Shown here piece by piece: positions 15,664 to 25,081 of a DNA stretch of 35,891 nucleotides. Numbering within the stretch: position 1 is the stretch's first letter; each line of letters opens with the position of its first letter. This DNA is from Pseudomonadota bacterium. GTDB lineage: Bacteria > Pseudomonadota > Gammaproteobacteria > Burkholderiales > Casimicrobiaceae. A program made the translations under genes and the position numbers. The DNA lies in contig WQUA01000026.1 in assembly GCA_009786025.1 (NCBI GenBank), positions 1 to 35,891 of the forward strand, given 5' to 3'. The notes below the pieces were generated by a model. It saw nothing but the letters and a program-made list of their open reading frames with translations, did not search any database and was not told where the DNA came from.

Positions 15664-16896
15664 TCACGAGCCGGCGCGCGGTTCCTCCGGCTTTTGTTCG
15701 TGCGCTTCGCGCGCTTCGCGCGACATTGGGAACCAGCCGTTTTCGGGGTCGGCGCCGGTAACGGCCATGATGAGCCGGAATGTGCCATACGCCAACACCG
15801 ACAACAGCCGCATCATCATCGTGCGCTGTTGCCACTGCGCCGCCAGCACCGGCTTGGCGCCATCGGTAATCAATTCAAGCAGCGCGCTACGCAATTGCCC
15901 GGCGAAATCCGGATCGTGGATAATCACATTGGCCTCGCGCGCCATCAAAAAAGAATAAGGGTCGATGTTCGACGAGCCGACCGTGGCGAACTGGCCGTCG
16001 ATCACCGCAACTTTAGCGTGCAAAAACGAGTGATGGTATTCCTGAATTTCGACGCCGGCATCGAGGAATTTTTCGTAAAGTGTCCGCACGGCGTAATGCA
16101 TGAGCTTGTATTCAACGCGCTCCTGCAGAAGCAGCGTGACTTTGACGCCGCGCTGGGCGGCGGCGATCAATGCTTTTTGAAAACGCCAGCCGGGGAAAAA
16201 ATAAGCGCAAGCGATGATGGCTTCTTGCCGGGCGCGCCCCAACGCCACCCGATAAGCACGTTCGATTGCATGGCGATGATTCAGATTGTCGCGAACAATC
16301 AAGTTTGCCCGTACGGCGCCGGCCGCTTCGGCAACAGCGGGGGACGCATCTTCTTCGAGCGTGATGTTTTGCAATTGAGACAATTCGACCAGCGTGCGCA
16401 CGCGGTGCATCGTACGCACGATGTTTGCCAAGATCGGCCCTTCGACGCGTACGGCAAAATCAATACGCGGGGGTGTATGCCCGGGCGTATTCATGTCGTC
16501 GATGATGTTGATGCCGCCGATAAATGCCACCTTGCCGTCAATGTGGCAGAGTTTACGGTGTAACCGGCGCAAACGGCGAAAGCGAAACGGCTGATTTTCA
16601 ACTTCGGGACGGTAGAACAATAAATCGACACCAACGGAAGTCAACTCGCGCTCAAGCGTCTTGGACAAATAAAGGCGAGCGCCCCAACCATCGATCAGCA
16701 CACGCACATCAACGCCGCGCCGCACAGCGCGAATCAAAGCGTCGGCAACAGCGCGACCGCTGGCATCATCGGCAAAAATATACGTTTCGAGCCAGATTTC
16801 TCGCTGCGCAGCATCGAGAGCACAGATCAGCGCCGGAAAGAAATCGTTGCCACCACGCAGCAGATGAATTGCATGACCCGGGATGAAGTTTCGCAT
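15664..16896 (-). CDS. clsB: Cardiolipin synthase B
   Basis: A phospholipase D superfamily enzyme that condenses phospholipids to cardiolipin at the inner membrane. It has 410 residues from ATG 16896. Two HKD catalytic motifs are present: H113-x-K115-x4-D120 (HRKLCHIDGKVAFIGGIN) and H293-x-K295-x4-D300 (HAKVAVIDGQFATVGSSN). There are no N-terminal transmembrane helices, which separates it from ClsA and agrees with ClsB/YbhO. The N-terminus (GHAIHLLRGGNDFFPALICA) is typical. It follows an EEP-domain gene by 60 bases, as in the ybhP-ybhO pair of E. coli. Its stop abuts that of the antiporter gene, tail to tail. Confidence 0.93.
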   Translation of the reverse strand: MRNFIPGHAIHLLRGGNDFFPALICALDAAQREIWLETYIFADDASGRAVADALIRAVRRGVDVRVLIDGWGARLYLSKTLERELTSVGVDLLFYRPEVENQPFRFRRLRRLHRKLCHIDGKVAFIGGINIIDDMNTPGHTPPRIDFAVRVEGPILANIVRTMHRVRTLVELSQLQNITLEEDASPAVAEAAGAVRANLIVRDNLNHRHAIERAYRVALGRARQEAIIACAYFFPGWRFQKALIAAAQRGVKVTLLLQERVEYKLMHYAVRTLYEKFLDAGVEIQEYHHSFLHAKVAVIDGQFATVGSSNIDPYSFLMAREANVIIHDPDFAGQLRSALLELITDGAKPVLAAQWQQRTMMMRLLSVLAYGTFRLIMAVTGADPENGWFPMSREAREAHEQKPEEPRAGS

Positions 16897-16956
16897 GTCA
16901 GCAGTTCGGCGATGGTTGAAAAGAAGCGGTCGGCATCATGAGCACGGTGCGTAACA

Positions 16957-17721
16957 TTATTCGTGCGCCGAAGGACGTAGCGGAACGACTTCCAGTTCGG
17001 CCGACAATGCTGCGTGATCCGAAGCCCGCGGCGCCCGTTGCGCGTAATGGACGCGGGCACTGCGAACATCGAGGCCGCGCACATAGATGCGATCCAGCGG
17101 CAGGAAGGGCAGGAAAGAAGGAAAGGTGCGCGCCGGCTTTCCTCGCGTCGTTGTAAAAACGTCGATAGCGCGCAACGCCTCGCAGAGATAGCGATGGCCT
17201 TTATGATGCCAATCGTTGAAGTCGCCGGCGATCAGCAAGGGTTCGCCCGACGGAACCAGGGCTTCGACTCGCGCAACCATCGCCGACAATTGCCGCCGCC
17301 GCCAGCGCTCAAACAAGCCGAGATGGACATTGAGACAGTGCAAGCGCGGCATCACTCTGCCGGCGTTAAGCACGCAATGTAAAAGACCGCGCTGCTCCAG
17401 CCAATGCGCCGAGATGTCCTCATTCTCTTGATAAATGATCGGGTAACGCGACAACAGCGCGTTGCCATGATGCCCATGTCGCGTCTCGGCGTTTTTCCCG
17501 TAGGCGGTAAACCAATAGGCGTCTGCCAGAAATTCATATTGCGGTAAGTTGCCGGGAGAAGCCGGTTTTTTCGAGGCGTCCAGCTGCGCGCCGCGCACTT
17601 CCTGCAGAAAAACAACATCCGCGTCAAGCGCCCGCAAATGATCGCGCAGTTCCGACATTTTCGGGCGGCGCAAATGTGAAACCCCTTTGTGAATGTTGTA
17701 AGTTGCGACAGAAAGGCGCAT
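16957..17721 (-). CDS. Endonuclease/exonuclease/phosphatase (EEP) family protein, YbhP-like
   Basis: This encodes 254 residues from ATG 17721. The EEP fold residues are in order: ATYNIHKG (Asn9), FLQEV (Glu41, metal), a central HLGLFERWRRRQL segment, GDFNDW (Asp/Asn metal and catalytic pair) and the terminal SDHAAL (Asp-His). EEP proteins cleave phosphodiester or phosphate esters of nucleic acids or lipids. This subfamily is usually next to clsB, which points to phospholipid turnover, but the substrate is not known. It has no signal peptide. Probably cotranscribed with clsB. Confidence 0.87.
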   Translation of the reverse strand: MRLSVATYNIHKGVSHLRRPKMSELRDHLRALDADVVFLQEVRGAQLDASKKPASPGNLPQYEFLADAYWFTAYGKNAETRHGHHGNALLSRYPIIYQENEDISAHWLEQRGLLHCVLNAGRVMPRLHCLNVHLGLFERWRRRQLSAMVARVEALVPSGEPLLIAGDFNDWHHKGHRYLCEALRAIDVFTTTRGKPARTFPSFLPFLPLDRIYVRGLDVRSARVHYAQRAPRASDHAALSAELEVVPLRPSAHE

Positions 17722-17952
17722 GGCGATTCGTTAAAATAAAAACAACTGCGGAAAAAACAGGGGGTATAACGCTTGGCAAAAATATTGGGGGAAACGTACG
17801 TCCTTTTCAGTATCGCGCCAATAACGCGATAATGCAACCAGCAACATAGCGCTCTTTCATTGGCCGCTTTCGGCTCTTCGCATTGCCGTCGCAACAGCGT
17901 ATCATAAGGCAGCGTAACATAGGGCTGATGCGGTTTGCCGCAAGGAGGATTT

Positions 17953-18210
17953 ATGAAAATTCAGAGTCTCAGCGCCTGCTCCGGCTGGTTTTTTTGCGGA
18001 AAAGGCGCCCGTGGTGAAGACCTCGTTCTCAGGATTGCGGCTTGGGGGATTCGCGAAAGCGGCGAGATCGTGGGGCTGGTCGCCGCCGCCAACGCCGTGA
18101 CCAGCGACAATATCCCGAGACTCGCCGAGCCACCCGCCGGTATTAAAGGCGTTTACCTGCCGGAAGAAAAACTGACCCACAGCCAGAAAGTCAGAGCGGC
18201 GCTGCGATAA
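17953..18210 (+). CDS. Small orphan hypothetical protein
   Basis: This encodes 85 residues from ATG 17953, preceded by a near-perfect Shine-Dalgarno AAGGAGGA five bases upstream, which is strong evidence that it is translated. The sequence starts MKIQSLSACSGWFFCGKGAR and has a central LVLRIAAWGI...GEIVGLVAA part that could be two beta strands. Two N-terminal cysteines (positions 9 and 15) could bind a metal or pair. No signal peptide or known family. It is flanked by intergenic repeats and shares no strand with the upstream EEP gene, so it is a single-gene unit. Confidence 0.65.
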   Translation: MKIQSLSACSGWFFCGKGARGEDLVLRIAAWGIRESGEIVGLVAAANAVTSDNIPRLAEPPAGIKGVYLPEEKLTHSQKVRAALR

Positions 18211-18240
18211 TGGCGTGTAAAGAGCAGAATATTCTCTCGC

Positions 18241-18352
18241 GCTGCCCCTTTTCAGGTGGGTTGGTGAAGCCGTCGGGGGTTTGTTGCGTAAGAAGGGCGG
18301 GGGAGAAGATCGTAAGATCATGAGGAAAATATCAAACAAGCAAATAATTATA
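18241..18352 (-). repeat. Intergenic hairpin repeat with AT-rich tail
   Basis: Read on the minus strand the element has CGCAACAAACCC and GAAAAGGGGC, resembling CGCAACAAGCCC and GAAAGGGG in the copy at 3416-3474. Its plus-strand downstream tail (GAGGAAAATATCAAACAAGC) resembles tails at about 26075 and 30370. It lies just upstream of the exonuclease gene. Confidence 0.45.
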
Positions 18353-18385
18353 GAACCGCCCATAATCTAACATGCGATTTGTGCC

Positions 18386-19159
18386 ATGACCCCGATTCTC
18401 GTCTTTGACCTCGAAAGCATTCCCGACGTTTCAGGAATGCGCCGGGTTCACCGCTTGCCTCCCGAACTGTCCGATCAGGACGTGCTTGACTGGTACGGAC
18501 AACAACGTCGCGCAGCAACCGGCAGCGATTTCGCGCACCTCTATTTTCAGAAAATCGTTGCGATCGCCTGCGTGTTGCGCAACGATAAAGGATTGCAAAT
18601 CTGGTCGCTCGGTCAGCCCGAAGACAGTGAAGAGATGCTGATCCGCCGCTTCTTCGAGGGAATCGAACGCTTCACGCCGCAGCTCGTTTCATGGAACGGT
18701 GGCGGCTTTGACCTGCCGGTGCTGCATTATCGGGCGATGCTGCACGGCGTGACCGCAGCACGTTACTGGGAGTGGGGCGACGATGACCGCGATTTCAAGT
18801 TCAACAATTACCTCAACCGCTATCACACCAGACACATCGATCTGATGGACGTGCTGGCGCAATACCAGCCGCGCGCCAACGCCAGCCTCGATGCGATGGC
18901 GCGACTGTGCGGGTTTCCCGGAAAACTGCTGATGGATGGCGGCGATGTCGGCGCGGCGATCACAGAAGGAAAGATTGTCGAAGTCCGCAACTATTGCGAA
19001 TGCGACACGTTGAATACTTACCTGCTCTTTCAACGGTTTCAGTTGATGCGCGGTGTATTGACGGTAAAAGAATACGAGAGCGAGATGATGCTGGTGCGCG
19101 AGCGTTTGCAGGCAAGCGATGCCCCACATTGGCGCGAGTTTTTGCGGGAGTGGGTTTAA
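18386..19159 (+). CDS. Predicted 3'-5' exonuclease related to DNA polymerase B
   Basis: A DEDD-type nuclease domain protein (DNA_pol_B_exo2 family) of 257 residues. Motif ExoI is FDLESIPD with Asp8 and Glu10; ExoII is SWNGGGFDLPVLHYR; ExoIII is the Tyr-containing YCECDTLNTYLLF. These supply the metal-binding acidic residues. There is no polymerase domain, so it is a stand-alone exonuclease with presumed repair or RNA/DNA end-trimming role. ATG 18386 begins directly at the first beta strand, which supports the start. No operon partner; the next gene is convergent and about 300 bases away. Confidence 0.9.
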   Translation: MTPILVFDLESIPDVSGMRRVHRLPPELSDQDVLDWYGQQRRAATGSDFAHLYFQKIVAIACVLRNDKGLQIWSLGQPEDSEEMLIRRFFEGIERFTPQLVSWNGGGFDLPVLHYRAMLHGVTAARYWEWGDDDRDFKFNNYLNRYHTRHIDLMDVLAQYQPRANASLDAMARLCGFPGKLLMDGGDVGAAITEGKIVEVRNYCECDTLNTYLLFQRFQLMRGVLTVKEYESEMMLVRERLQASDAPHWREFLREWV

Positions 19160-19459
19160 TTTTGCGCAATTGGGGTGAACGCAGCGACCCCCAGCACCAT
19201 CACCGCTCTCCGACAAAAAACATCGCTTGCCTTTACCGCCCAATCCGGCGGCAACCAACCTTGACGGCTGTAGCGATGTCGAACTGCGCGGTCATGCCGA
19301 TGCCCGCGCAACCTATCCGTGTTTGACCAAGATGATATGAACGTAATCCATGCGCCTCTACCATAACCCACACTCGCCTTTGTGTTCACCGTCGATACAC
19401 TTTGCCCATAGAAACAAATTATCAAGCTTTTACAGGGCGCGAAGATTTTGAGATAAGTT
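19160..19459. other. Intergenic region between convergent genes
   Basis: About 300 bp between the exonuclease and korB ends. The minus strand is open through part of it, but without a start site or recognised domain. The GGCGGCAACC motif near 19248 is shared with the REP sequences around 31747 and may be a decayed repeat. No clear rho-independent terminator was seen. Confidence 0.35.
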
Positions 19460-20485
19460 CTACACCACAGTCCAGGTATCGCCGCTGTTGAAAAGCGTAG
19501 ATAGATTGCCTTTGCCTCGTCCCGCGCGCGTGTCAGCGTGCAGTTGTTCGTTGCGCGCTTCGTAGCTCGGCTCGTTGACGTCGCGGAAGACGCCGAGCGG
19601 AACGGGAAAGATCGGCGCTTCGAGTTGCGAGATAAGAAACGCCAGACCACCGTGTTCCGCCGTTTCGTCATGCACGAACAGGTCTGCTTCGGTCACGCTG
19701 TTCTCGCCGAGGGTGACCACTTCGGGCTTGAAGCCGCGCAGGCGCACGCCCTTGTCTCTGTTCTTGCCGAAGATGAGCGGTTTGCCGTGTTCAAGCAGCA
19801 AGCGAGTGTCGTCGCGCGTGCTCTTATCGGTAATAGCGTCGTAAGCGCCATCGTTGAAGACGAGGCAGTTCTGAAACACTTCGACGAAAGCGGTTCCCTC
19901 ATGCGCAGCGGCGCGTTTGAGCATGCTCGCCATATGCGCCTGATCGGCATCAACGGTACGAGCAACGAAGGTCGCGCCCGCGCCCAGCGCCAGCGCAACT
20001 GGATTGAAGGGGCGGTCGATGTTGCCTAGCGGCGTGCTCTTGGTTTTTTTGCCCAACTCGGTGGTCGGCGAATACTGCCCTTTGGTAAGGCCATAGATGC
20101 GGTTGTTGAGCATGATGATTTTCAAACCAATGTTGCGTCGTATCGCGTGGATGAAGTGGTTGCCGCCGATAGCCAGCGCGTCGCCGTCGCCGGTCACGAC
20201 CCATACCGACAATTCGGGCCGCGCCAGTTTCAGGCCGCTGGCGATGGCCGGTGCGCGGCCATGAATGCCGTGCATGCCGTAGGTTTCCATATAATAGGGA
20301 AATCGGCTGGAGCAGCCGATGCCGGAAATGAAAGCGAAGTTCTCGCGGGGGACGCCTAACGTCGGCATCAACTTCTGAATCTGTGACAGCACGGCGTAAT
20401 CGCCGCAGCCGGGACACCAGCGCACATCCTGGTTGGACTCAAAATCCTTCTTGCTCAGGACACGAATTTCGGATACGTCAGTCAT
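19460..20485 (-). CDS. korB: 2-oxoacid (2-oxoglutarate):ferredoxin oxidoreductase beta subunit
   Basis: Oxidative decarboxylation of a 2-oxoacid, probably 2-oxoglutarate to succinyl-CoA, reducing ferredoxin; the reverse reaction is possible. It has 341 residues from ATG 20485 with GAGGGAA upstream. The TPP-binding motif is GDGDALAIGGNH (99-110) continuing to LNNRIYGLTKGQ. Four cysteines (24 and 27 in CPGCG, 58 in GIGCSS, 207 in FQNCLVF) match the [4Fe-4S] ligands of KorB/OorB-type subunits. It follows korA by 11 bases on the same strand. No dedicated ferredoxin gene is present. Confidence 0.92.
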   Translation of the reverse strand: MTDVSEIRVLSKKDFESNQDVRWCPGCGDYAVLSQIQKLMPTLGVPRENFAFISGIGCSSRFPYYMETYGMHGIHGRAPAIASGLKLARPELSVWVVTGDGDALAIGGNHFIHAIRRNIGLKIIMLNNRIYGLTKGQYSPTTELGKKTKSTPLGNIDRPFNPVALALGAGATFVARTVDADQAHMASMLKRAAAHEGTAFVEVFQNCLVFNDGAYDAITDKSTRDDTRLLLEHGKPLIFGKNRDKGVRLRGFKPEVVTLGENSVTEADLFVHDETAEHGGLAFLISQLEAPIFPVPLGVFRDVNEPSYEARNEQLHADTRAGRGKGNLSTLFNSGDTWTVV

Positions 20486-20496
20486 GGCTTATTCCC

Positions 20497-22374
20497 TCAG
20501 CTCAGTTCCATAATACGGTCGTAAATCTCGGACACCTTGAACGGCCTGCCCTGCACTTTGTTGAGCTTGGCAACGTCGATCAGGTAACGCTCGCGCAGCA
20601 AGCGGGAGAGTTGACCGAGGTTCATCTCCGGCGCCAGCACTTTTTTGTAGCGCTTCAGAATATCGCCCAGGTCCGGCGGCAGCGGGTTCATGTGGCGCAG
20701 GTGCACATGGACCACCGAGCGGCCTTCCGCCACGGCCTGCTCACGCGCCTGCACGATGGAACCGTAAGTGCTGCCCCAGCCAACGACAAGCAGATCGCCT
20801 TCGGCAGGCCCGGCCACTTCGAGCGGCGGAATGTCTTTGGCAATGCCTTCGACCTTGGCGGCGCGCACTTCCACCATGCGCTGGTGGTTGATCGGGTCAT
20901 GCGAGATGTTGCCGGTGAGAAAATCTTTTTCCAGGCCGCCGACGCGGTGCTCCATGCCGGGCGTGCCGGGCCGCACCCAGGCGCGCGCCAGATTCCCGTC
21001 GCGGGCGTAGGCCTGAAAACCTTCCGGCTCGGTGCGGAACTTGACTTCCGGCTTCGGCAGCGAAGCGAAGTCGGGAATGCGCCACGGCTCGGCGGCGTTG
21101 CCGATGCCGCCGTCGGAGAGAAGGATCACCGGAGTCATGTATTTCACGGCAATGCGGAAGGCTTCGATGGCGCAGTCAAAGCAATCCGCCGGAGAACGCG
21201 CGGCAATCACCGGAATCGGGCTTTCGCCGTTACGGCCATAGATCGCCTGCAACAAATCGGATTGTTCGATCTTGGTCGGCAGGCCGGTGGACGGGCCGCC
21301 GCGCTGCACGTTCACAATCACCAGCGGCACTTCAAGCATCACGGCAAGGCCCAGCGCCTCAGTCTTGAGCGCCATGCCGGGACCGGAGGTCGTGGTCACG
21401 CCCAGCACACCACCGTAGGCCGCGCCGATGGCCGAACAAATACCGCCGATTTCGTCCTCGGCCTGAAAGGTGGCGACGTTGAAATGCTTGAGTTCAGACA
21501 ATTCATGCAGGATGTCGGTGGCCGGCGTGATCGGATAAGAGCCGAGGAACAGCGGCACGCCGGAAAGCTCCGAAACCGCCACCAGCCCCAGCGCCGCCGC
21601 CTGATTGCCGGTCAGGCTGCGATACGTGCCCGGCGCAATGCTGGCCGAACGCACCTTGTAACTGGTGACGAACATCTCGGTGGCATCAACATAGGCGTAA
21701 CCGGCGCGCAAGGCCAACACATTGGCTTCGGCAATTTCCGGCATTTTGGCGAACTTGTCGCGAATGTCCTCTTCTTCTTTTTCCAGCGGCCGGTTGTAGA
21801 GGGCGAGCATCAGGCCGAGCGCATAGAAATTCTTGCAGCGACCCACCTCTTTTTTGGAAAGCCCGGATTCCTTGAGCGCCTGCGCGGTCAGCTCGGAAAT
21901 GTCGATTTTGTAGAGGCGGTAACCATCGAGACTGCCGTCTTCAAGCGGATTGCTCTTGTAGTTGGCTTTGGCGAGATTGGCGTCGCTGAAAGCGCCGCTG
22001 TTGACAATGATGGCGCCGCCGCGCTTGACATCGGCAAGATTGGTTTTCAACGCCGCCGGATTCATCGCCACCAGCACATCAGGCGCATCGCCCGAGGTAA
22101 ACACATGGCGTGAAGCAAGCTGGATCTGATAGCCCGAAACACCGAACAGCGTGCCGGTCGGAGCACGGATTTCAGAGGGATAGTCCGGGTGAGTAGCGAA
22201 GTCGTTGCCGGATCGGGCGACCACGCGGGAAAATTCATTGCCAGTCAATTGCATGCCGTCGCCGGAATCGCCGACGAAGCGAATCACCACGCTTTCAAGC
22301 TCTTCCACCGGGCGGCTCCGATCGGCGGCGATCCGCCCGGCTTCCGCCTGTGTCGTTTCTGCTGTTTCCAACAT
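20497..22374 (-). CDS. korA: 2-oxoacid (2-oxoglutarate):ferredoxin oxidoreductase, fused gamma-alpha subunit
   Basis: This encodes 625 residues from ATG 22374 (MLETAETTQAEAG). It has AGGAG upstream and matches the family start; about 58 further upstream codons are open but not protein-like. The N-terminal gamma domain (about 25-215: VVIRFVGDSGDGMQLTGNEF, EIRAPTGTLFGVSGYQIQ) binds CoA. The alpha domain (about 235 onward: GNQAAALGLVAVSELSGVPL, SYPITPATDIL) pairs with KorB, with the characteristic TTTSGPGMALKTEALGLAV and NVQRGGPSTGLPT segments. In Thauera and related Rhodocyclales such KorAB enzymes supply reduced ferredoxin for benzoyl-CoA reductase; whether that applies here cannot be told. 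The gene diverges from maeB across a 394-bp region. Confidence 0.92.
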   Translation of the reverse strand: MLETAETTQAEAGRIAADRSRPVEELESVVIRFVGDSGDGMQLTGNEFSRVVARSGNDFATHPDYPSEIRAPTGTLFGVSGYQIQLASRHVFTSGDAPDVLVAMNPAALKTNLADVKRGGAIIVNSGAFSDANLAKANYKSNPLEDGSLDGYRLYKIDISELTAQALKESGLSKKEVGRCKNFYALGLMLALYNRPLEKEEEDIRDKFAKMPEIAEANVLALRAGYAYVDATEMFVTSYKVRSASIAPGTYRSLTGNQAAALGLVAVSELSGVPLFLGSYPITPATDILHELSELKHFNVATFQAEDEIGGICSAIGAAYGGVLGVTTTSGPGMALKTEALGLAVMLEVPLVIVNVQRGGPSTGLPTKIEQSDLLQAIYGRNGESPIPVIAARSPADCFDCAIEAFRIAVKYMTPVILLSDGGIGNAAEPWRIPDFASLPKPEVKFRTEPEGFQAYARDGNLARAWVRPGTPGMEHRVGGLEKDFLTGNISHDPINHQRMVEVRAAKVEGIAKDIPPLEVAGPAEGDLLVVGWGSTYGSIVQAREQAVAEGRSVVHVHLRHMNPLPPDLGDILKRYKKVLAPEMNLGQLSRLLRERYLIDVAKLNKVQGRPFKVSEIYDRIMELS

Positions 22375-22768
22375 AACCTGGCTCCTGACAATCAACGGAA
22401 TTTCGTATCGTACCTGTTTTGTTTCATTTGCACATCCTGCCCGCGCCTTGCTCTTTGGGGAAGGTTGCGCTGGGCGACATCCCGCCGGAATCGGGATCGT
22501 TTTCCTGGCGAGCCGCTTTGCGGGTGATACACAAGATAACGGGCGCAACCCGGAGCAAAACGCAATACAGCATTGAACGAACTGGCGCTTGCCCCTCGTC
22601 TTTCAAAGTTTCTGCTTGGCGCAAATGATGATATCAGGCCATTCTGACACCCGATTCCTGATTCCTGGCGCCTGGACTGACCAGCCGTTACGTTGGTTCA
22701 GGCAGCGGGCTTTCGGCGGCCAGGTGATTTCCGCTATCATCACCTTATTGTTTGCTCAAGAAGTCACG
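22375..22768. other. Divergent korA/maeB intergenic region
   Basis: About 390 bp holding the two divergent promoters. A 6-bp stem ATCCCG/CGGGAT lies at 22479-22497 and a TATCAT hexamer around 22734 is a possible -10 for maeB. No gene, tRNA or riboswitch was recognised. A decayed repeat may be present around 22435-22520. Confidence 0.4.
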
Positions 22769-25066
22769 ATGTCCGACGACACCATCCGCCAAGCATCTCT
22801 CGATTATCATCGCAACCGGCCGGCCGGCAAGATTGAAGTGGTGCCTACCAAATCGCTGGTGACGCAACGCGATCTGGCGCTGGCTTATACCCCCGGCGTC
22901 GCGGCTGTATGCGAAGAAATCAAGGCCAACCCCGACGAGGTGCGTCGGCTGACCGCCCGCGGCAATCTGATCGCGGTGATTACTAACGGCACAGCGGTGC
23001 TCGGTCTGGGCAATATCGGACCACTGGCAGCAAAGCCGGTGATGGAGGGTAAGGCGGTTCTGTTCAAAAAATTCGCCGGCGTCGATTGCTTTGACCTGGA
23101 AGTCCGCGAGCTTGACCCGCAACGGCTGGTCGATATGATCTGCGCATTGGAACCGACTTTCGGCGGCATCAATCTCGAGGACATCAAAGCCCCGGAGTGT
23201 TTTTACATTGAAGAACATTGCCGGCGACGGATGAAAATTCCGGTCTTCCATGACGACCAACACGGTACGGCGGTAATCGCTGGCGCGGCGCTGATCAACG
23301 GTTTGCGCGTCGTCGAAAAAAAGCTTGAGGATGTCAAAATTGTCTGCTCGGGGGCAGGCGCGGCGGCATTGTCGTGCCTGAAGCTGCTGGTATTGCTCGG
23401 CGCCCGGCGCGAAAACATCTGGATTTCCGATATTCACGGCGTGATTTACGAAGGCCGCGAAATCGAGATGGACGAACACAAAGCGCAATTCGCGCAGAAA
23501 ACCGACAAGCGAACGCTGGCGGAAATTCTGCCGGGAGCAGACGTATTTCTCGGCTTGTCGGCCGGGCGGGTGCTGAAATCGGAATGGTTGCCATCAATGG
23601 CAGACCGCCCTTTGGTGTTTGCGCTGGCCAACCCGGAACCGGAGATTCGCCCTGAACTGGTCAAGGAAGTGCGCCCCGATGCCGTGATTGCGACAGGCCG
23701 CTCGGATTATCCGAATCAGGTCAACAACGTGTTGTGCTTCCCGTTTATTTTTCGCGGCGCACTCGATGTCGGCGCCACCCAGATCAACGATGCAATGAAA
23801 ATCGCCTGCGTCTATGCCATCGCCGATCTGGCGATGGAAGAGCAGTCCGAAATCGTCGCGGCGGCATATGAGACCGACAATCTGAGTTTCGGTGCGAACT
23901 ATCTGATTCCGAAGCCATTCGACCCGAGATTGATTCTGAAAATCGCACCGGCGGTGGCAAAGGCGGCGATGGATTCGGGCGTGGCAACACAGCCCATCGA
24001 AGATTTTGAAGCGTATCACCAGCAACTGCGGCAATTTGTTTATCACTCCGGCTTTTTGATGAAACCGGTGTTTCAAGCCGCCAAAGCGGCGCCCAAACGC
24101 ATTGTGCTGGCTGAAGGCGAAGATATGCGGATGTTGCACGCGGCACAGATTCTGCGCGACGAAAAAATTGCCGAACTGACTTTGATCGGCCGGCCGCAAG
24201 TCATCGAGAGGCAGATTGAGCGACTTCGACTGCGCCTTAAACCCGGCGCTGATTTCGAGATCATCAACCCCGAACGCTATGACCACTACCCGGAATACTG
24301 GGCGGGGTATTACGAACTGACGCAACGTAAGGGCGTCACGCTCGAATATGCCAAGCTGGAAGCGCGGCGACGGCCGACGTTGATCGGCGCAATGGCGGTT
24401 CGCCGCGGCGACGCCGACGGGATGATCTGCGGGTTGGTGACCACCTATACGCTGAATCTGCATTACATCAACCAGATCATTGGCCGCGCCCCCGGCGTCA
24501 AGAGCTACGCAGCAATGAACGTGTTGTTATTGCCGGGGCACAGCCTGTTCATCACCGACACTTACATCAACCCCGATCCGACACCGGAACAACTTGCAGA
24601 AATTACCTTGATGGCGGCGCGCGAAGTGCGGCGTTTCGGCTTGCAGCCGAAAGTGGCGTTGTTGTCGCATTCGAGCTTCGGCAACAGCGATCTTCCGTCC
24701 GCACAAAAAATGCGCGACACGCTGCCGCTGATTCAGGCACTCGACCCGTCGTTGGAAGTTGAAGGAGAAATTCAAGGCGATTCGGCGCTCAGCGAAGCGG
24801 TGCGGGCGTCCATCTTTCCCAACACCCAACTGACCGGCTCGGCCAATCTTCTGGTGATGCCGTCGCTCGACGCAGCCAATATCGCCTTCAATTTACTCAA
24901 AATCACCGGCAGCAACAACGTGACCATCGGCCCGATTTTGCTCGGCGTCAACGCGCCGATACACATTTTGACGCCATCGGCCACAGTACGGCGAATCGTC
25001 AACATGGCAGCGCTGGCAGTGGCGGAAGCAAAACTCGAAGTCAAAACCGGCGTCGAGAAAGAATAA
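22769..25066 (+). CDS. maeB: NADP-dependent malic enzyme fused to a phosphotransacetylase-like domain
   Basis: Oxidative decarboxylation of malate to pyruvate with NADP+, producing NADPH and feeding acetyl-CoA metabolism. It has 765 residues from ATG 22769 ([21 protein letters not shown]), close to the 759 of E. coli MaeB. The N-terminal malic domain contains [10 protein letters not shown] and the FFxDQHGTA-like [19 protein letters not shown]; the NAD-binding domain follows ([15 protein letters not shown]). From about residue 430 a Pta/Ptb-like regulatory domain runs to the end ([30 protein letters not shown]). In known MaeB proteins this C-terminal part mediates oligomerisation and acetyl-CoA control rather than transacetylase activity. 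A longer in-frame extension upstream of ATG 22769 lacks family similarity. Confidence 0.95.
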   Translation: MSDDTIRQASLDYHRNRPAGKIEVVPTKSLVTQRDLALAYTPGVAAVCEEIKANPDEVRRLTARGNLIAVITNGTAVLGLGNIGPLAAKPVMEGKAVLFKKFAGVDCFDLEVRELDPQRLVDMICALEPTFGGINLEDIKAPECFYIEEHCRRRMKIPVFHDDQHGTAVIAGAALINGLRVVEKKLEDVKIVCSGAGAAALSCLKLLVLLGARRENIWISDIHGVIYEGREIEMDEHKAQFAQKTDKRTLAEILPGADVFLGLSAGRVLKSEWLPSMADRPLVFALANPEPEIRPELVKEVRPDAVIATGRSDYPNQVNNVLCFPFIFRGALDVGATQINDAMKIACVYAIADLAMEEQSEIVAAAYETDNLSFGANYLIPKPFDPRLILKIAPAVAKAAMDSGVATQPIEDFEAYHQQLRQFVYHSGFLMKPVFQAAKAAPKRIVLAEGEDMRMLHAAQILRDEKIAELTLIGRPQVIERQIERLRLRLKPGADFEIINPERYDHYPEYWAGYYELTQRKGVTLEYAKLEARRRPTLIGAMAVRRGDADGMICGLVTTYTLNLHYINQIIGRAPGVKSYAAMNVLLLPGHSLFITDTYINPDPTPEQLAEITLMAAREVRRFGLQPKVALLSHSSFGNSDLPSAQKMRDTLPLIQALDPSLEVEGEIQGDSALSEAVRASIFPNTQLTGSANLLVMPSLDAANIAFNLLKITGSNNVTIGPILLGVNAPIHILTPSATVRRIVNMAALAVAEAKLEVKTGVEKE

Positions 25067-25081
25067 ACGGGGGTAGTTATT

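Noticed and set aside
20383..22113. A 576-codon open frame antisense to korA
   Set aside because: It is opposite a clearly conserved enzyme gene, has a His/Arg/Gly-biased composition typical of the complement of GC-rich codons, and no recognisable domain.
22589..22768. Longer N-terminus for maeB
   Set aside because: The upstream residues do not resemble malic enzymes, and ATG 22769 matches the family start.
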